Assembly (NCBI GenBank): GCA_019247795.1
Contig: JAFBAK010000140.1
Location: forward strand, 1 to 64,000
Reading direction: 5' to 3'
Length of the DNA: 64,000 nt
Source of the DNA: Hyphomicrobiales bacterium
GTDB taxonomy: Bacteria > Pseudomonadota > Alphaproteobacteria > Rhizobiales > Beijerinckiaceae
Each line of letters opens with the position of its first letter. Within the stretch, counting starts at the first letter, position 1. Below are positions 1 to 9,416 of this stretch, one piece after another. The position numbers and the translations under genes were made by a program. The notes beneath the pieces are model-generated. The model ran no database searches. It was not told the DNA's origin and saw nothing but the letters and a program-made list of their open reading frames with translations.

Positions 1-311
1 GTCATGCCGAGATTGGCGATGGTGGTGCCCACCGTGAGATCGTTCACGGACATGCCGATCATCAGCCCGAGCGTGAAGAGCGAGTTCATGAGGGGGCGCC
101 CCCATTCGGTTTCGGTCGCGCAAAAATGCGCATCGATGTGGAGCGGCTGAGGGTTCAGCGTCATGTTCGAGAACAGCATATTGTCCATTTGCGTGACGGT
201 GCGCGTCAGGCGATGCGAATAGATCGTGCCTTCGATGAAATCCTCGAAATAGAGCCCGCCCCGCGGATGCCGCTCGGCCGTCGTGGAAACTTTTTCTCGC
301 GCGTGCGCCAT
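1..311 (-). CDS. MaoC-family (hotdog fold) dehydratase, C-terminus cut by window edge
   Basis: Leftward reading frame that is open to the window edge, so only the first 103 or so residues are present. It starts with ATG (complement of 309-311) behind an AAGGAG-type ribosome site at about 317-323. The visible part has the N-terminal FEDFIEG segment, the TLNPQPLHID stretch and the LMNSLFTLGLM helix typical of MaoC-like enoyl-CoA hydratases; the NPQPLHID stretch carries the usual catalytic region. Members of this subgroup often hydrate mesaconyl-, itaconyl- or related acyl-CoAs beside CoA-transferases or citrate-lyase-like genes, but the neighbours that would decide the substrate lie outside the window. 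Fold assignment is firm; the substrate is unknown. Confidence 0.8.
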   Translation of the reverse strand, partial: MAHAREKVSTTAERHPRGGLYFEDFIEGTIYSHRLTRTVTQMDNMLFSNMTLNPQPLHIDAHFCATETEWGRPLMNSLFTLGLMIGMSVNDLTVGTTIANLGM

Positions 312-685
312 GTCGGGGATCTCCTTTCGCAGCCTGGAAAATGTCACGAGGCACGAGGTGAATCAATGAGCGGCGCGGTGAGCCGCTTAATGAATGATTT
401 ACCATAAAAAGGGATGATTTCCGGCGGGAAGGGCGCTTCGCGATGCGCCAAAGCTCGAAATCACACGAAAGAGGCGTCCTTGCGCCACATGATCATTCCT
501 TGGGGCCAGGTTTCGAAGACGGCGCGAGAGCCGCATGAGGCCGCCTCGGAGAGGCCTTCCCTCCTCGCCTACTTGCCCATGACGGCAGCTCAGGGCCGAT
601 TCGCATCGAGGGCGGGCGCTCGTCCGGGGATCGGATACCTGAAGCACCCGGCCCCAAGAGTGCACGCCCGCGGAGGTCTAAGCCC
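312..685. other. Intergenic region without recognised gene
   Basis: A 374-base divergent spacer between the leftward MaoC-like gene and the rightward DUF2336 gene. Short open frames exist on both strands, but none has a recognisable motif or good ribosome site. It presumably holds both promoters. I see no hairpin terminator, tRNA or repeat in it. Confidence 0.5.
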
Positions 686-1900
686 ATGATCGTGCGACGC
701 TTCCTCGCTTGGGCGCGGATCGCGCCGGCTTGTGCGCGGGCGGACGCCACAGGCGCGTTGGCTCGCGCCTTCCTGTTCACGCCGATGGACGCCGAACAGC
801 GCTACGAGGCCGAGATTGCGCTCACCGTCATGCTCGACGATCCGTCGCCGCGCGTGCATCGCGCTTTGGCGGAAGCCATCGCGGGCGCCATCGAGGCGCC
901 CCGCCATCTGATCACCGGGCTTGTGGCGCTCGGCGGCGAAGCGGCCGCCATCGTGCTCGAGCGGACGCAGCTTCTCTCGCGCGCCGAGCTCGTGGACGCC
1001 GCGGCGCTCGGCTCCGAGAGGGCCCAGATCGCCATTGCCAATCGCGAGGCGCTGCCCACGCCCGTGGCCGCCGCCCTTGCCGAGGTGGCCTCGCTCGGCG
1101 CCTGTCTGGCGCTCGTGCGAAACGCCTCGGCGCTCGCGACAGAGGCGCAATGGCTTCGCATGCTGGAACGCTTCGGCGCGGAGCCGCAACTGCGCGAGGC
1201 TCTGATGCGCCGCGCCGACCTTTCGGCGCGCGTGCGCGAGCGGCTCATGGGGATCGTGAGCGGCGTGCTCAAACATTTCGTGGTTGAGCGCGCCTGGCTC
1301 AGTCGCGAGCGGGCCGAGGTCGTCGTGCGTGATGCCGGTCAGCAAGGCGCGCTGGCGCTCGCCTGCGACAAGCGCCTCGACTTGGGCGAGACGATCGCCT
1401 GCCTCCGAGAAGGTGAGCGCCTCACGCCGGCCTTCATCGTGCACGCGCTGATCATGGGGCATTTCGATCTCGTGGTCGCCTGCCTCGCCAATCTCACCGA
1501 TACGCCGTGCGCCAAGGTGGCGGCCTTCCTCGGTGACAGGCGGCGCGCGCCGCTTCTCGCGCTTCTCAAGCGGGCCGGCATCCCGTCTTGGCTCGCCCCG
1601 GTCTTCCCGGTCGCGATCGCCGAGCTGAAGGCGGCAAGGAAGCTTGCGGCCGGTGCCGCGGCGGCCACGCCTTTGCGCGTCGCGCTGACCCGGATTCTCG
1701 CGCGCCTCGAGATGGAGGCAGGTGAGGGAACGCGACGCCTGATCGTCTATTTGCGCGCGCTCGAGGCGAAGGCCGCGCGCGAAGAAGCACGCAGCATCGC
1801 GGAAGCCATGATCACGCTCGACGAGATGGATGCCGCTTGCGCCGTGCCGCCACTCGCAGCCGGCCAGGTCGAGCTCGACGCGGTGGCTGTCGCGGCCTGA
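686..1900 (+). CDS. DUF2336 domain-containing protein
   Basis: 404-residue soluble, alanine/leucine/arginine-rich all-helical protein with repeated short helices resembling HEAT-like repeats. The segments MDAEQRYEAEIALTVMLDD and SPRVHRALAEAI near residues 35-70 match the DUF2336 family, which is widespread in alphaproteobacteria and has no established function. The start is supported by a GGAGGT ribosome site 8 bases upstream. It stands alone, facing away from the MaoC-like gene and convergent with NAD kinase. A long open frame on the opposite strand over the same bases is a GC-bias artefact. A role as a scaffold or regulator is only a guess from the helical repeat character. Confidence 0.8.
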   Translation: MIVRRFLAWARIAPACARADATGALARAFLFTPMDAEQRYEAEIALTVMLDDPSPRVHRALAEAIAGAIEAPRHLITGLVALGGEAAAIVLERTQLLSRAELVDAAALGSERAQIAIANREALPTPVAAALAEVASLGACLALVRNASALATEAQWLRMLERFGAEPQLREALMRRADLSARVRERLMGIVSGVLKHFVVERAWLSRERAEVVVRDAGQQGALALACDKRLDLGETIACLREGERLTPAFIVHALIMGHFDLVVACLANLTDTPCAKVAAFLGDRRRAPLLALLKRAGIPSWLAPVFPVAIAELKAARKLAAGAAAATPLRVALTRILARLEMEAGEGTRRLIVYLRALEAKAAREEARSIAEAMITLDEMDAACAVPPLAAGQVELDAVAVAA

Positions 1901-1986
1901 TTCATTCTTCCGGCTTTCGCTCCCTGCGGCGGGGCGGCAATCCAGCGCTTCAGGTTGAATCGCCCGCATGCTCTAAGTCGTTATGG

Positions 1987-2037
1987 GAGCATAATCTTTT
2001 CGAAAAAATAGTTCCCATTTTTTCGGATCATGCTCTA
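1987..2037 (-). repeat. Rhizobiales-type intergenic palindromic repeat (copy 1)
   Basis: Imperfect palindrome read on the minus strand as AGAGCATGATCCGAAAAA, then a GGGAAC centre, then TTTTCGAAAAGATTATGCTC. The same layout occurs at 13875-13925. This is the kind of short dispersed element common between genes in Rhizobiales. Its first bases form the TAG stop codon of the NAD kinase gene, so the element abuts the gene end exactly and could serve as an mRNA 3' hairpin. Confidence 0.75.
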
Positions 2038-2802
2038 GGGCCCGAATTGCTCGCGGATGATACGCTCGTCGAGGCTGTGATCCGGATCGTGGAGCATCAC
2101 GAGATCGATCGAGCGATCCATCTCGATATGCACCTCCTTGGCGTCTCGGATCTCGATATGATCGGCGACGGCAGCCACGGGCCGCTTTTCGGCCTCGAGC
2201 ACTTCGATCACGAATTTGGCGCGATCGGGCAGAAGCGCGCCGCGCCAACGGCGCGGCCGGAAGGGCGAGATCGGCGTCAACGCCAAGAGGGGCGCTGCGA
2301 GCGGGATGATCGGGCCGTTGCAGGAAAGATTATAGGCGGTTGAACCCGCAGGTGTCGCCACCAGGACGCCGTCTGCGACGAGCTCCTCGACACGCACCGT
2401 GTCGTCGACGCTGATCCGCAGGCGTGCCGCCTGATACGTCTCGCGCGTCACGAACACCTCATTGATAGCATGCGCCTTCTCGCTGCCGGCTGCCGTCGCG
2501 ACCGTCATCAGCAAGGGGTGGACCACGCTTCGATGCGCGGCCGCGAGGCGCTCGACGAGCTTGCCTTCGCTGTACTCGTTCATCAGGAAGCCGACCGAGC
2601 CGCGATGCATGCCGTAGACGGGCTTGGCCGTGCCTCTGAGCCTTTCCAAGGTCTGCAACATGAGGCCATCGCCGCCAAGCGCCACGATGACATCGGCGCG
2701 TTCGATCGGATGATCGCCATAGAGCCCGGCAAGCTTCTCTCGCGCCAGACGCGCGGGCTCCGTATCGGATGCAACGAAGGCGATCTTCGGCGCGCCGCTC
2801 AA
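2035..2802 (-). CDS. nadK: NAD kinase
   Basis: 255-residue cytosolic enzyme that phosphorylates NAD to NADP using ATP. The GGDG motif at residues 43-46, the NE pair in AINEVFV near residue 114, and the [12 protein letters not shown] segment near residue 150 are the diagnostic NAD-kinase elements. No ATG is available at the expected N-terminus: the frame opens with TTG (complement of 2800-2802), giving MSGAPKIAF, with only a weak GGAA-like site upstream. The gene is single and convergent with the DUF2336 gene. Its stop codon coincides with the end of a palindromic intergenic repeat. Confidence 0.95.
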   Translation of the reverse strand: MSGAPKIAFVASDTEPARLAREKLAGLYGDHPIERADVIVALGGDGLMLQTLERLRGTAKPVYGMHRGSVGFLMNEYSEGKLVERLAAAHRSVVHPLLMTVATAAGSEKAHAINEVFVTRETYQAARLRISVDDTVRVEELVADGVLVATPAGSTAYNLSCNGPIIPLAAPLLALTPISPFRPRRWRGALLPDRAKFVIEVLEAEKRPVAAVADHIEIRDAKEVHIEMDRSIDLVMLHDPDHSLDERIIREQFGP

Positions 2803-3048
2803 ACCCGCAATTCCATTTTCGAAGGGGAGGCAACTGGCGCCGCCGCGAGATTCATCACCGTCGATCCTCTTGCGGCGGTGCGCTGGGATCCTTGCTGCCG
2901 CCGCCGTTTCTCATAACCATTTCGCCGCCGATTGACTATCCGTAGTGGGGCAAAGCTGCTCCCTCCCGGGCTCTGTCGACAGGCGCGCCTCTTGCCGCTA
3001 CGAGGGACGCACGCCGCGCGCTGGCACATCCGCGCGAATCGAGGCCCC

Positions 3049-4104
3049 ATGGATTTGACGACAAGTCGCGAGATCGAGCTTCTGACCGACGTGCCACCCG
3101 AGCCGGGCGAGCTCGTCGAGGTCGCGAGCAATCTGTATTGGGCGCGGCTGCCGCTCCCGATCCGTCTGAACCATGTCAATCTCTGGTTCATGCGTGAAGG
3201 CCAGGAGAGCGGTCAACGCGAGGGGTGGCTCGTCGTCGATGCAGGCCTCGACGCACCGAGATGCCGCGACGCCTGGGAGAAACTGATCGCCGGGCCGTTG
3301 GAAGGCAGGCCCGTGCGCCGGATGGTGCTCACGCACGGCCATCCCGACCATGTGGGGCTCGCGGGCTGGCTCGCCGAACGCTTCGATTGCACCTTGCACG
3401 CGACGCGAACCGAGTGGCTCTTCGCCCATTGGCGACGCGAACGTCAAGGGCGCGCCTTCGGCCGCCCGATGCAGCGCTTCCTGATGGCTCATGGCCTGAG
3501 CACCGAGATGGTAACACGTTTCGCCGCGCAGGACGCCGCCATCGAGCGCGGCGAATTCCCCGTGCCCGAGCAACACATACGGCTCCGTCATGGTGCGCGC
3601 CATGAATTCGGCGGCCACGAGTTCCAAGTCATCGTCGGCAGCGGCCATGCCGACGAGCACGCTTCGTTCTTTCGCGCGCAAGGCCGTGTGCTGATTGCCG
3701 GCGATCAGATCCTGCAGCGCATCACGCCCGTGGTAGGCGTGTTCGGTCATGAGCCGAAAGCCGATCCCTTGAGCGATTATCTCGGTTCGCTCCCCCGCTT
3801 CGACGCCCTGCCGAAAGACACGCTCGTGCTGCCCTCGCATGGGTTGCCCTTTCATGGGCTGCATGCCCGCCTCGAGCAATTGCGCGCCCATCACGAGGAA
3901 CGGCTTGCGGAGCTGCTTTCCCATATGCGCGAGCCGCGCAGCGCCTTCGCGCTCGCGACCTTGATCTTCGAAAGGGCGATGCAGGAGGATCAAGGACGCT
4001 TCGCCCTCGCCGAAACGCTCGCACATCTGCATTACGGGGAGACGATCGGTGTCGTGGAGCGGCTCATTCAAGGCGACGGCGCGGTACGGTTCGTGCGCCT
4101 TTAG
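3049..4104 (+). CDS. Metallo-beta-lactamase-fold hydrolase
   Basis: 351-residue soluble protein. The metal-binding signature THGHPDH lies at residues 95-101. Further histidines and an aspartate (the SGHADEH and GDQ segments around residues 200-225) and a late SHG motif complete a dinuclear metal site of the glyoxalase II-like branch. The C-terminal 80 or so residues are an all-helical extension seen in many such thioesterase/lactonase-like hydrolases. I chose the ATG at 3049; the frame is open further upstream to about 2932, but that extension is arginine-rich and unlike the family. The substrate is unknown; a thioesterase or lactonase role is plausible only by family. Confidence 0.85.
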   Translation: MDLTTSREIELLTDVPPEPGELVEVASNLYWARLPLPIRLNHVNLWFMREGQESGQREGWLVVDAGLDAPRCRDAWEKLIAGPLEGRPVRRMVLTHGHPDHVGLAGWLAERFDCTLHATRTEWLFAHWRRERQGRAFGRPMQRFLMAHGLSTEMVTRFAAQDAAIERGEFPVPEQHIRLRHGARHEFGGHEFQVIVGSGHADEHASFFRAQGRVLIAGDQILQRITPVVGVFGHEPKADPLSDYLGSLPRFDALPKDTLVLPSHGLPFHGLHARLEQLRAHHEERLAELLSHMREPRSAFALATLIFERAMQEDQGRFALAETLAHLHYGETIGVVERLIQGDGAVRFVRL

Positions 4105-4127
4105 GCGGACCGTTCGGCGCGCCGCCT
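4103..4127 (+). terminator. Possible hairpin terminator after the MBL-fold gene
   Basis: AGGCGG at 4103-4108 pairs with CCGCCT at 4122-4127, followed by TTTG. It sits at the stop codon of the preceding gene, in the short convergent spacer before the TSUP gene. The T tract is short, so efficiency is doubtful. Confidence 0.4.
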
Positions 4128-4222
4128 TTGTGGGACTGAAGCCTGGAAGGTCATGGTGTCGGGAAAGAAGTGATCGCGGCTCGGTGATCGTGAATTGATT
4201 CCGGTCACCTTGAAATTCAAGA

Positions 4223-4999
4223 TCACGCAAAGGCAAGCCTTGCGGCGACGGCGATCAAGGTCACCGCGAGGATGAATCGCAGGGCGGTCTCGGGCATCTT
4301 CATGGCGAGATAACTGCCGAGGAAGATGCCGGGCAGCGAGCCCGTCAGCAGCGCCCCGACGATCGGCCAATCGACAGTGCCGATGAGCGAGTGCCCGATC
4401 CCGGCGGCGAGCGTCAGAGGCACCGCATGGGCGATGTCGGAGCCGACGATCCTCGCGAGCGTGAGCCTCGGGTAAAGGATTACGAGCGCCATGAAGCCGA
4501 TGGCGCCCGCGCCGACCGAAGAGATCGAGACCAGCACGCCGACGAAGGCGCCGATGACGGGCGTTGCGATCGCGGCCGCGCGAGGATCGATCTCGTCGAA
4601 CCGTTTGCGGAGTGCGGCGACGATGGGATCGCGAAGAGCCAACACGGCAGCGGTCACGATCAAGGCGAAGCAAAGAAGCAGCGTGATCAGGCTGCGAGCG
4701 GCCTGACTATCCAGATCCATGATGGACAAGAGCAAGAGCGTGCAGATGCTCGCCGGCAGGCTGCCCATCGCCAGGCGCTTGACGATCGGCCATTCGATGT
4801 TGTGCGCAATGCCATGGAACAGCGAGCCGCCCGTCTTCGTGGCCGCGGCATAGAGGAGGTCGGTGCCCACCGCCGTTGCCGGGTGAATTCCGAAGAGAAG
4901 GATGAGCAACGGGGTCATCAGCGAGCCGCCGCCGACGCCCGTCATGCCGACGAGAAGGCCCACCGCGAACCCCGAGATCGCGTAAAGCGGATCGATCAT
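4223..4999 (-). CDS. TSUP (TauE/SafE) family permease
   Basis: 258-residue integral membrane protein with about eight hydrophobic segments. The family's duplicated motif is visible in the first repeat (GLLVGMTGVGGGSLMTPLL near residue 12) and in degenerate form in the second (SISSVGAGAIGF). TSUP proteins export or import sulfonates, sulfite and related organic anions across the inner membrane. The ATG at 4999 gives MIDPLYAISG, which fits the family; in-frame starts at 5026 (ATG) and 5041 (TTG) are also open. It stands upstream of, and opposite to, the molybdenum oxidoreductase operon. The cargo is unknown. Confidence 0.85.
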   Translation of the reverse strand: MIDPLYAISGFAVGLLVGMTGVGGGSLMTPLLILLFGIHPATAVGTDLLYAAATKTGGSLFHGIAHNIEWPIVKRLAMGSLPASICTLLLLSIMDLDSQAARSLITLLLCFALIVTAAVLALRDPIVAALRKRFDEIDPRAAAIATPVIGAFVGVLVSISSVGAGAIGFMALVILYPRLTLARIVGSDIAHAVPLTLAAGIGHSLIGTVDWPIVGALLTGSLPGIFLGSYLAMKMPETALRFILAVTLIAVAARLAFA

Positions 5000-5478
5000 C
5001 TGGCGGAGACGGCGCCAATCGACCATGGCAGGAGGCCACAATCATTGGAAGGAAGCGCCTGTCGCTCGAACATCCTGCGTTGCCTCCCAATGCGCCAAGC
5101 CTTCCGAACCGCGATCGCGGAAGCGGATCTCCTCTCGCTTCTGGCCATGCTCCCACATCGTCCGCGCACAGGGAAGAACGCTGCGTCCCACCGGCAAGGC
5201 AGCCTTCGCGGCGACGCCAGTGCACGAGGTCCGGGCGAGCACCCCGCAGCCCCAATCGAGGTTTTGCGTGGACACGTTCGGCATTGCCGAACGGCTTCCG
5301 CGCGCCATATGTCCCGGGCACGCGGCGCCGCGCACGACAAAGTCAAAGCCTCGTGTCTCGAAATTCCGAAGTGACGTACTCGAAGCGCGGCGCGAGCCGC
5401 CTCGCCAAGGCGAACGACCTCGCATTGCGAGCTGACCCGAATCTCACGTCGTCCCGTTCTACAGCAGGAGACCGTTCG

Positions 5479-5982
5479 ATGGATATCATCATCAATGGAC
5501 GGACGATCGAGTTTTCGGTGGATCCCCGTACGTCGCTTCTCGATTTGTTGCGCGATCATCTCGGCCTGACCGGGTCGAAGAAAGGGTGCAATCAAGGCGC
5601 CTGCGGCGCTTGCACCGTGCTCGTCGACGGTGAGCGGATCAATTCCTGCCTGGCGCTCGCGGTTCAGTATCAGGGGCGCAAGATCACGACGGTCGAAGGC
5701 CTTGCCCGCAACGGCGACCTGCATTCGTTGCAACGTGCTTTCATCGAGCATGACGGTTTCCAATGCGGCTACTGCACGCCGGGCCAGCTCTGCTCGGCCG
5801 TGGCGATGGTCGACGAATGGGAGCGCGGGCTCCCGAGCGTCGTGACGCAAGAGCTGGCTGCCCAAGGAATAGCGCTCGACCGCGATGAGATTCGCGAGCG
5901 CATGAGCGGCAATCTCTGTCGATGTGGTGCCTATAACGGGATCGTCGAGGCGATCACGGCGACATTCGAGAATTTGCCATGA
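5479..5982 (+). CDS. paoA: Aldehyde oxidoreductase, [2Fe-2S] subunit (PaoA/YagT-like)
   Basis: 167-residue small subunit of a xanthine-oxidase-family molybdoenzyme. Cysteines 37, 42, 45 and 57 form the plant-type [2Fe-2S] site, and the CGYCTPG and CRCG motifs form the second cluster. It passes electrons between the molybdenum subunit and the FAD subunit. The ATG at 5479 follows an AGGAG site; the frame is open for about 130 codons upstream, but that part is non-homologous. No twin-arginine signal peptide is present, unlike E. coli PaoA, so the enzyme is predicted cytosolic. It is first in a tight three-gene operon and overlaps the next gene by 4 bases. Confidence 0.9.
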   Translation: MDIIINGRTIEFSVDPRTSLLDLLRDHLGLTGSKKGCNQGACGACTVLVDGERINSCLALAVQYQGRKITTVEGLARNGDLHSLQRAFIEHDGFQCGYCTPGQLCSAVAMVDEWERGLPSVVTQELAAQGIALDRDEIRERMSGNLCRCGAYNGIVEAITATFENLP

Positions 5983-6962
5983 AGCCTTTCACATATGAGC
6001 GCGCTCGCGATCCCAACGAAGCATTGCGCCTCGTCGGCACGGATGGGGGTGCCAAATATCTGGGCGGCGGCACCAATCTCGTCGATCTCATGCGCGAGCG
6101 CATCGAGGCGCCGGAGAGGCTCGTCGATGTGACGCGGCTCTCGACCGAGATCGAAGGCAAGCCGGACGGCGGCCTCGTGATCGGGGCGGCCGCGACGAAC
6201 ACCGCCCTTGCGGCGCACCGGGCCATCCGCGAGCAGTATCCAATGCTCGCGCGCGCTGTTCTGGCAGGCGCCAGCGCGCAAATCCGCAACATGGCGACAG
6301 TTGGCGGCAATGTCCTGCAGCGCACACGCTGCATCTATTTTTACGATGAGGCGTCACGCTGCAACAAGCGCGAACCGGGCGCGGGTTGCGATGCGCTCGA
6401 CGGTTTCAACCGCATGCACGCGATCCTCGGCGCCTCGAGCGCCTGCATCGCGACGCATCCCTCCGACATGTGCGTCGCTCTCGTGGCGCTCGATGCCGTG
6501 GTTCACACGCTCGGTGTCGAAGGCGAAAGATCGATACCGCTCGTCGATCTGCATCGCCTACCGGCAGGGCGGCCCGATATCGAGACCGAGCTGAAGCCTG
6601 GCGAACTCATCACGAAGATCGAGCTCCCGCCGCCGCTCACCAAGCGCTCTACCTATCGCAAGGTCCGCGACCGCGCTTCTTATGCCTTCGCCTTGGTTTC
6701 GGTCGCCGCCGAGGTCGATGTGACAAATGGCAAGGTCCGCGACGCGCGCCTCGCACTCGGTGGTGTTGCGACGAAACCCTGGCGCGCCTGGAAGGCCGAG
6801 GAGGCGTTGCGCGGCCAGGCCGCGACCGAGCCGAGTTTCCGCGCCGCCGCCGAGGCCGAACTCGTCGAGGCGGCCGGATTGCGCCACAACGAATTCAAGA
6901 TCGAACTCGCAAAGCGGACCCTCGTGGCCGTCCTCTGCGAGCTCGCGGGAGTAGCGACATGA
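5979..6962 (+). CDS. paoB: Aldehyde oxidoreductase, FAD-binding subunit (PaoB/YagS-like)
   Basis: 327-residue middle subunit. The GGGTNLVDLM motif near residue 28 and the ATVGGNVLQRTRC segment near residue 110 are the FAD-binding signatures of this family. Four cysteines in the stretch following NVLQRTRC (RTRC, SRC, GAGC and SSAC contexts) match the extra [4Fe-4S] insertion found in PaoB and 4-hydroxybenzoyl-CoA reductase, not in ordinary xanthine dehydrogenases. Start and stop overlap the neighbouring genes as ATGA, which indicates translational coupling. Substrate class: aromatic or aliphatic aldehydes, by analogy. Confidence 0.9.
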   Translation: MKPFTYERARDPNEALRLVGTDGGAKYLGGGTNLVDLMRERIEAPERLVDVTRLSTEIEGKPDGGLVIGAAATNTALAAHRAIREQYPMLARAVLAGASAQIRNMATVGGNVLQRTRCIYFYDEASRCNKREPGAGCDALDGFNRMHAILGASSACIATHPSDMCVALVALDAVVHTLGVEGERSIPLVDLHRLPAGRPDIETELKPGELITKIELPPPLTKRSTYRKVRDRASYAFALVSVAAEVDVTNGKVRDARLALGGVATKPWRAWKAEEALRGQAATEPSFRAAAEAELVEAAGLRHNEFKIELAKRTLVAVLCELAGVAT

Positions 6963-9268
6963 GCGCCCTGAAGGACACGGCGAAGAGTGCAATGCAAACC
7001 GCCGTCAGGCTCACGCCGGACAAGTGGCTGCCGGGCGCGACATCCGACCCCTTGATGCACAAGCACGGCTTGCTCGGCGCGCCGGTCTCGCGAGTCGACG
7101 GCGCTCTCAAGGTGCAGGGCAAGGCGCGTTTCGCGGCCGAGGTCGCGATGGAGGGCCTCGCCTATGCGGGGCTCGTCCACAGCACGATCGCACGCGGGCG
7201 CATCGCGGCAATCGATACGGGTGCGGCGGAGGCCGCGCCAGGCGTGGGGCTGGTGATGACGTACAAGAACGCGCCTCGGATGAAGGCGCCGGCGCTCTTC
7301 GGCACATCCCCTTCGGCGGCCGGCGCGAGCAGCTTGCCGATCATGCAGGATGCGAGCATCCACTGGAACGGCCAGACGGTCGCGGTGGTACTCGCCGAGA
7401 CGCAAGAGCAGGCCGATTATGCGGCTTCGCTCATCGAGATCAGGTACGAAGTCGAGCCCGCGGTGACGTCTTTCGAAATGGCCAAGGGGAGAGCGCGCCG
7501 GCCCGAATCGATTCTCGGCGAACCGGCCGAGCTCGAGATTGGCGATGCCAAGGCAGGACTCGCTGGCGCCGCGACCGTGGTCGACCATATCTATCGTACC
7601 CCGCGCTACAACCACAATGCGATCGAGCTGCACGCCGCAACGATCGTCTGGGAAGGGGATCAGCTCATCATTCATGACGCGAGCCAGCTCGTGAACGCAA
7701 CGGCGTCGACGGTCGCCGGCGTGTTCGGCCTCAAGGACCATCAGGTTCGCGTGATCTCGCCCTATGTGGGCGGCGGCTTCGGGGGGAAATGCCTGTGGGA
7801 TCACCAGATCCTCGGAGCCGCGGCCGCGAAGCTCGCGGGGAGACCGGTCCGTATTGTCCTTTCTCGCGAAAGCGTCTTCCGGCTCGTCGGCGGCCGCACC
7901 ACGACCGAGCAGCGCGTTGCGCTCGGCGCTAACGCCGATGGTACGCTTGCGGCTCTGATCCATACCGGTGTTGCGGCGATGACGACGCACAATGCCTGTC
8001 CGGAACAATTCACCTTCCCGGCGCGCCATCTCTATGCCGCCCAGAACATCCATGTGGCGCAAGAAGTGGCGGACCTGGACATGCTCGCCAACACCTTCAT
8101 GCGCGCGCCCGGAGAATCGGTCGGCACGTTCGCGCTCGAATCCGCGATGGACGAGCTGGCCGAAGCGCTGAAGATCGACCCGATCGAATTGCGTCGACGA
8201 ATTGAGCCCGAGAAAGATCCGACTTCGGGCACCCGATTTTCATCCCGCAATATCGTGGAAGCCTATGCGAGAGGCGCCGAGCATTTCGGCTGGAGCCGAC
8301 GCAATCCGGTGCCGCGATCCCAGCGCGATGGCGAGTGGCTCATCGGCATGGGCTGCGCGACGGCGACGTATCCGTATTATCGCTTTCCGGGTGCGACGGC
8401 GCGGATCACGCTCAACGCCGACGGGCAAGCGATCGTCGCCATGGCGAGCCACGAGATGGGCATGGGTACCGCGACCACGCAGGCGCAGGCGGCTGCCGAG
8501 CGGCTGGCGCTGCCTTTGGAGAACGTGAGCTTCGAGTATGGAGACACCGCGCTTCCGCCCGGAACCGTTGCCGGCGGCTCCTCCCAGACGGCAAGCATCG
8601 GAGCCGCAGTGATCGCCGCGTTCGAGGAGCTCGTGCCCGCCCTTTTGCAGCTCGCCGGCAACGACTCCCCCCTTGCCGGCCTCAAGGCGAGCGAGGTCGA
8701 GGCGCGCGACGGCGGCCTTGGCAAGATCGACGATCCCCAAAGCCACGAATCTTATGCCTCAATCCTTTCGCGCGCCGGCCGGAAGGAGGTCGTCGCCGAG
8801 GCAAAGGCACCGATGCCGCTCGAAATGCAGAAATATTCGATGCACTCCTACGCGGCTCAGTTTTGTGAGGTGCGCGTGAATGCGGTCACGGGAGAGGCCC
8901 GCGTGTCGCGCTTCCTCGGCTCCTTCGATTGCGGGCGCATACTCAACTCCAAAACCGCGGCTAGCCAGTTCAAGGGCGGCATCATCATGGGGCTTGGCCT
9001 TGCGCTCACCGAGGAAACGCTCTTCGACGAACGCAGCGGACGGATCATGAACCCGAGCCTCGCCGAATATCACGTGCCCGTGCATCTGGATGTGCCAGCG
9101 ATCGACATCATCTGGACCGATATTCCTGATCCGCACAGCCCGATGGGTGCGCGCGGCATCGGCGAGATCGGCATAACGGGGGTGGGCGCGGCCGTCGCGA
9201 ACGCCATCTACAACGCGACCGGCAAACGAATCCGCGAGCTTCCCATCACACTCGACAAGCTCCTTTGA
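6959..9268 (+). CDS. paoC: Aldehyde oxidoreductase, molybdenum cofactor subunit (PaoC/YagR-like)
   Basis: 769-residue large subunit that binds molybdopterin and the substrate. The GGGFGGK motif (around residue 267) and the late GARGIGEIG motif, with the likely catalytic glutamate near residue 736, are diagnostic. The ATG overlaps the previous stop as ATGA; the open frame extends far upstream inside paoB, but that is an artefact. Expected reaction: oxidation of an aldehyde to the acid. No XdhC/PaoD-type insertion chaperone follows, so that factor must be elsewhere. A small GC hairpin (GCGCTC/GAGCGC, 9272-9285) lies just after the stop. Confidence 0.92.
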   Translation: MSALKDTAKSAMQTAVRLTPDKWLPGATSDPLMHKHGLLGAPVSRVDGALKVQGKARFAAEVAMEGLAYAGLVHSTIARGRIAAIDTGAAEAAPGVGLVMTYKNAPRMKAPALFGTSPSAAGASSLPIMQDASIHWNGQTVAVVLAETQEQADYAASLIEIRYEVEPAVTSFEMAKGRARRPESILGEPAELEIGDAKAGLAGAATVVDHIYRTPRYNHNAIELHAATIVWEGDQLIIHDASQLVNATASTVAGVFGLKDHQVRVISPYVGGGFGGKCLWDHQILGAAAAKLAGRPVRIVLSRESVFRLVGGRTTTEQRVALGANADGTLAALIHTGVAAMTTHNACPEQFTFPARHLYAAQNIHVAQEVADLDMLANTFMRAPGESVGTFALESAMDELAEALKIDPIELRRRIEPEKDPTSGTRFSSRNIVEAYARGAEHFGWSRRNPVPRSQRDGEWLIGMGCATATYPYYRFPGATARITLNADGQAIVAMASHEMGMGTATTQAQAAAERLALPLENVSFEYGDTALPPGTVAGGSSQTASIGAAVIAAFEELVPALLQLAGNDSPLAGLKASEVEARDGGLGKIDDPQSHESYASILSRAGRKEVVAEAKAPMPLEMQKYSMHSYAAQFCEVRVNAVTGEARVSRFLGSFDCGRILNSKTAASQFKGGIIMGLGLALTEETLFDERSGRIMNPSLAEYHVPVHLDVPAIDIIWTDIPDPHSPMGARGIGEIGITGVGAAVANAIYNATGKRIRELPITLDKLL

Positions 9269-9416
9269 GCAGCGCTCGAGAGCGCGTTGTCGGCTTGAGA
9301 GCGCCGGATCTTAACCATCGCTTCACCCAAACAGAAGGCTCGGCGAGGTCTGGCAGGCCCCTTCGGAACAATCCCTGACCGCTTTGGTTTGTTTTACGGA
9401 GATCGGGAGAGGTCAA

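Noticed and set aside
590-1969. 459-codon open frame opposite the DUF2336 gene
   Set aside because: The rightward frame has a good ribosome site and family match; this one has neither.
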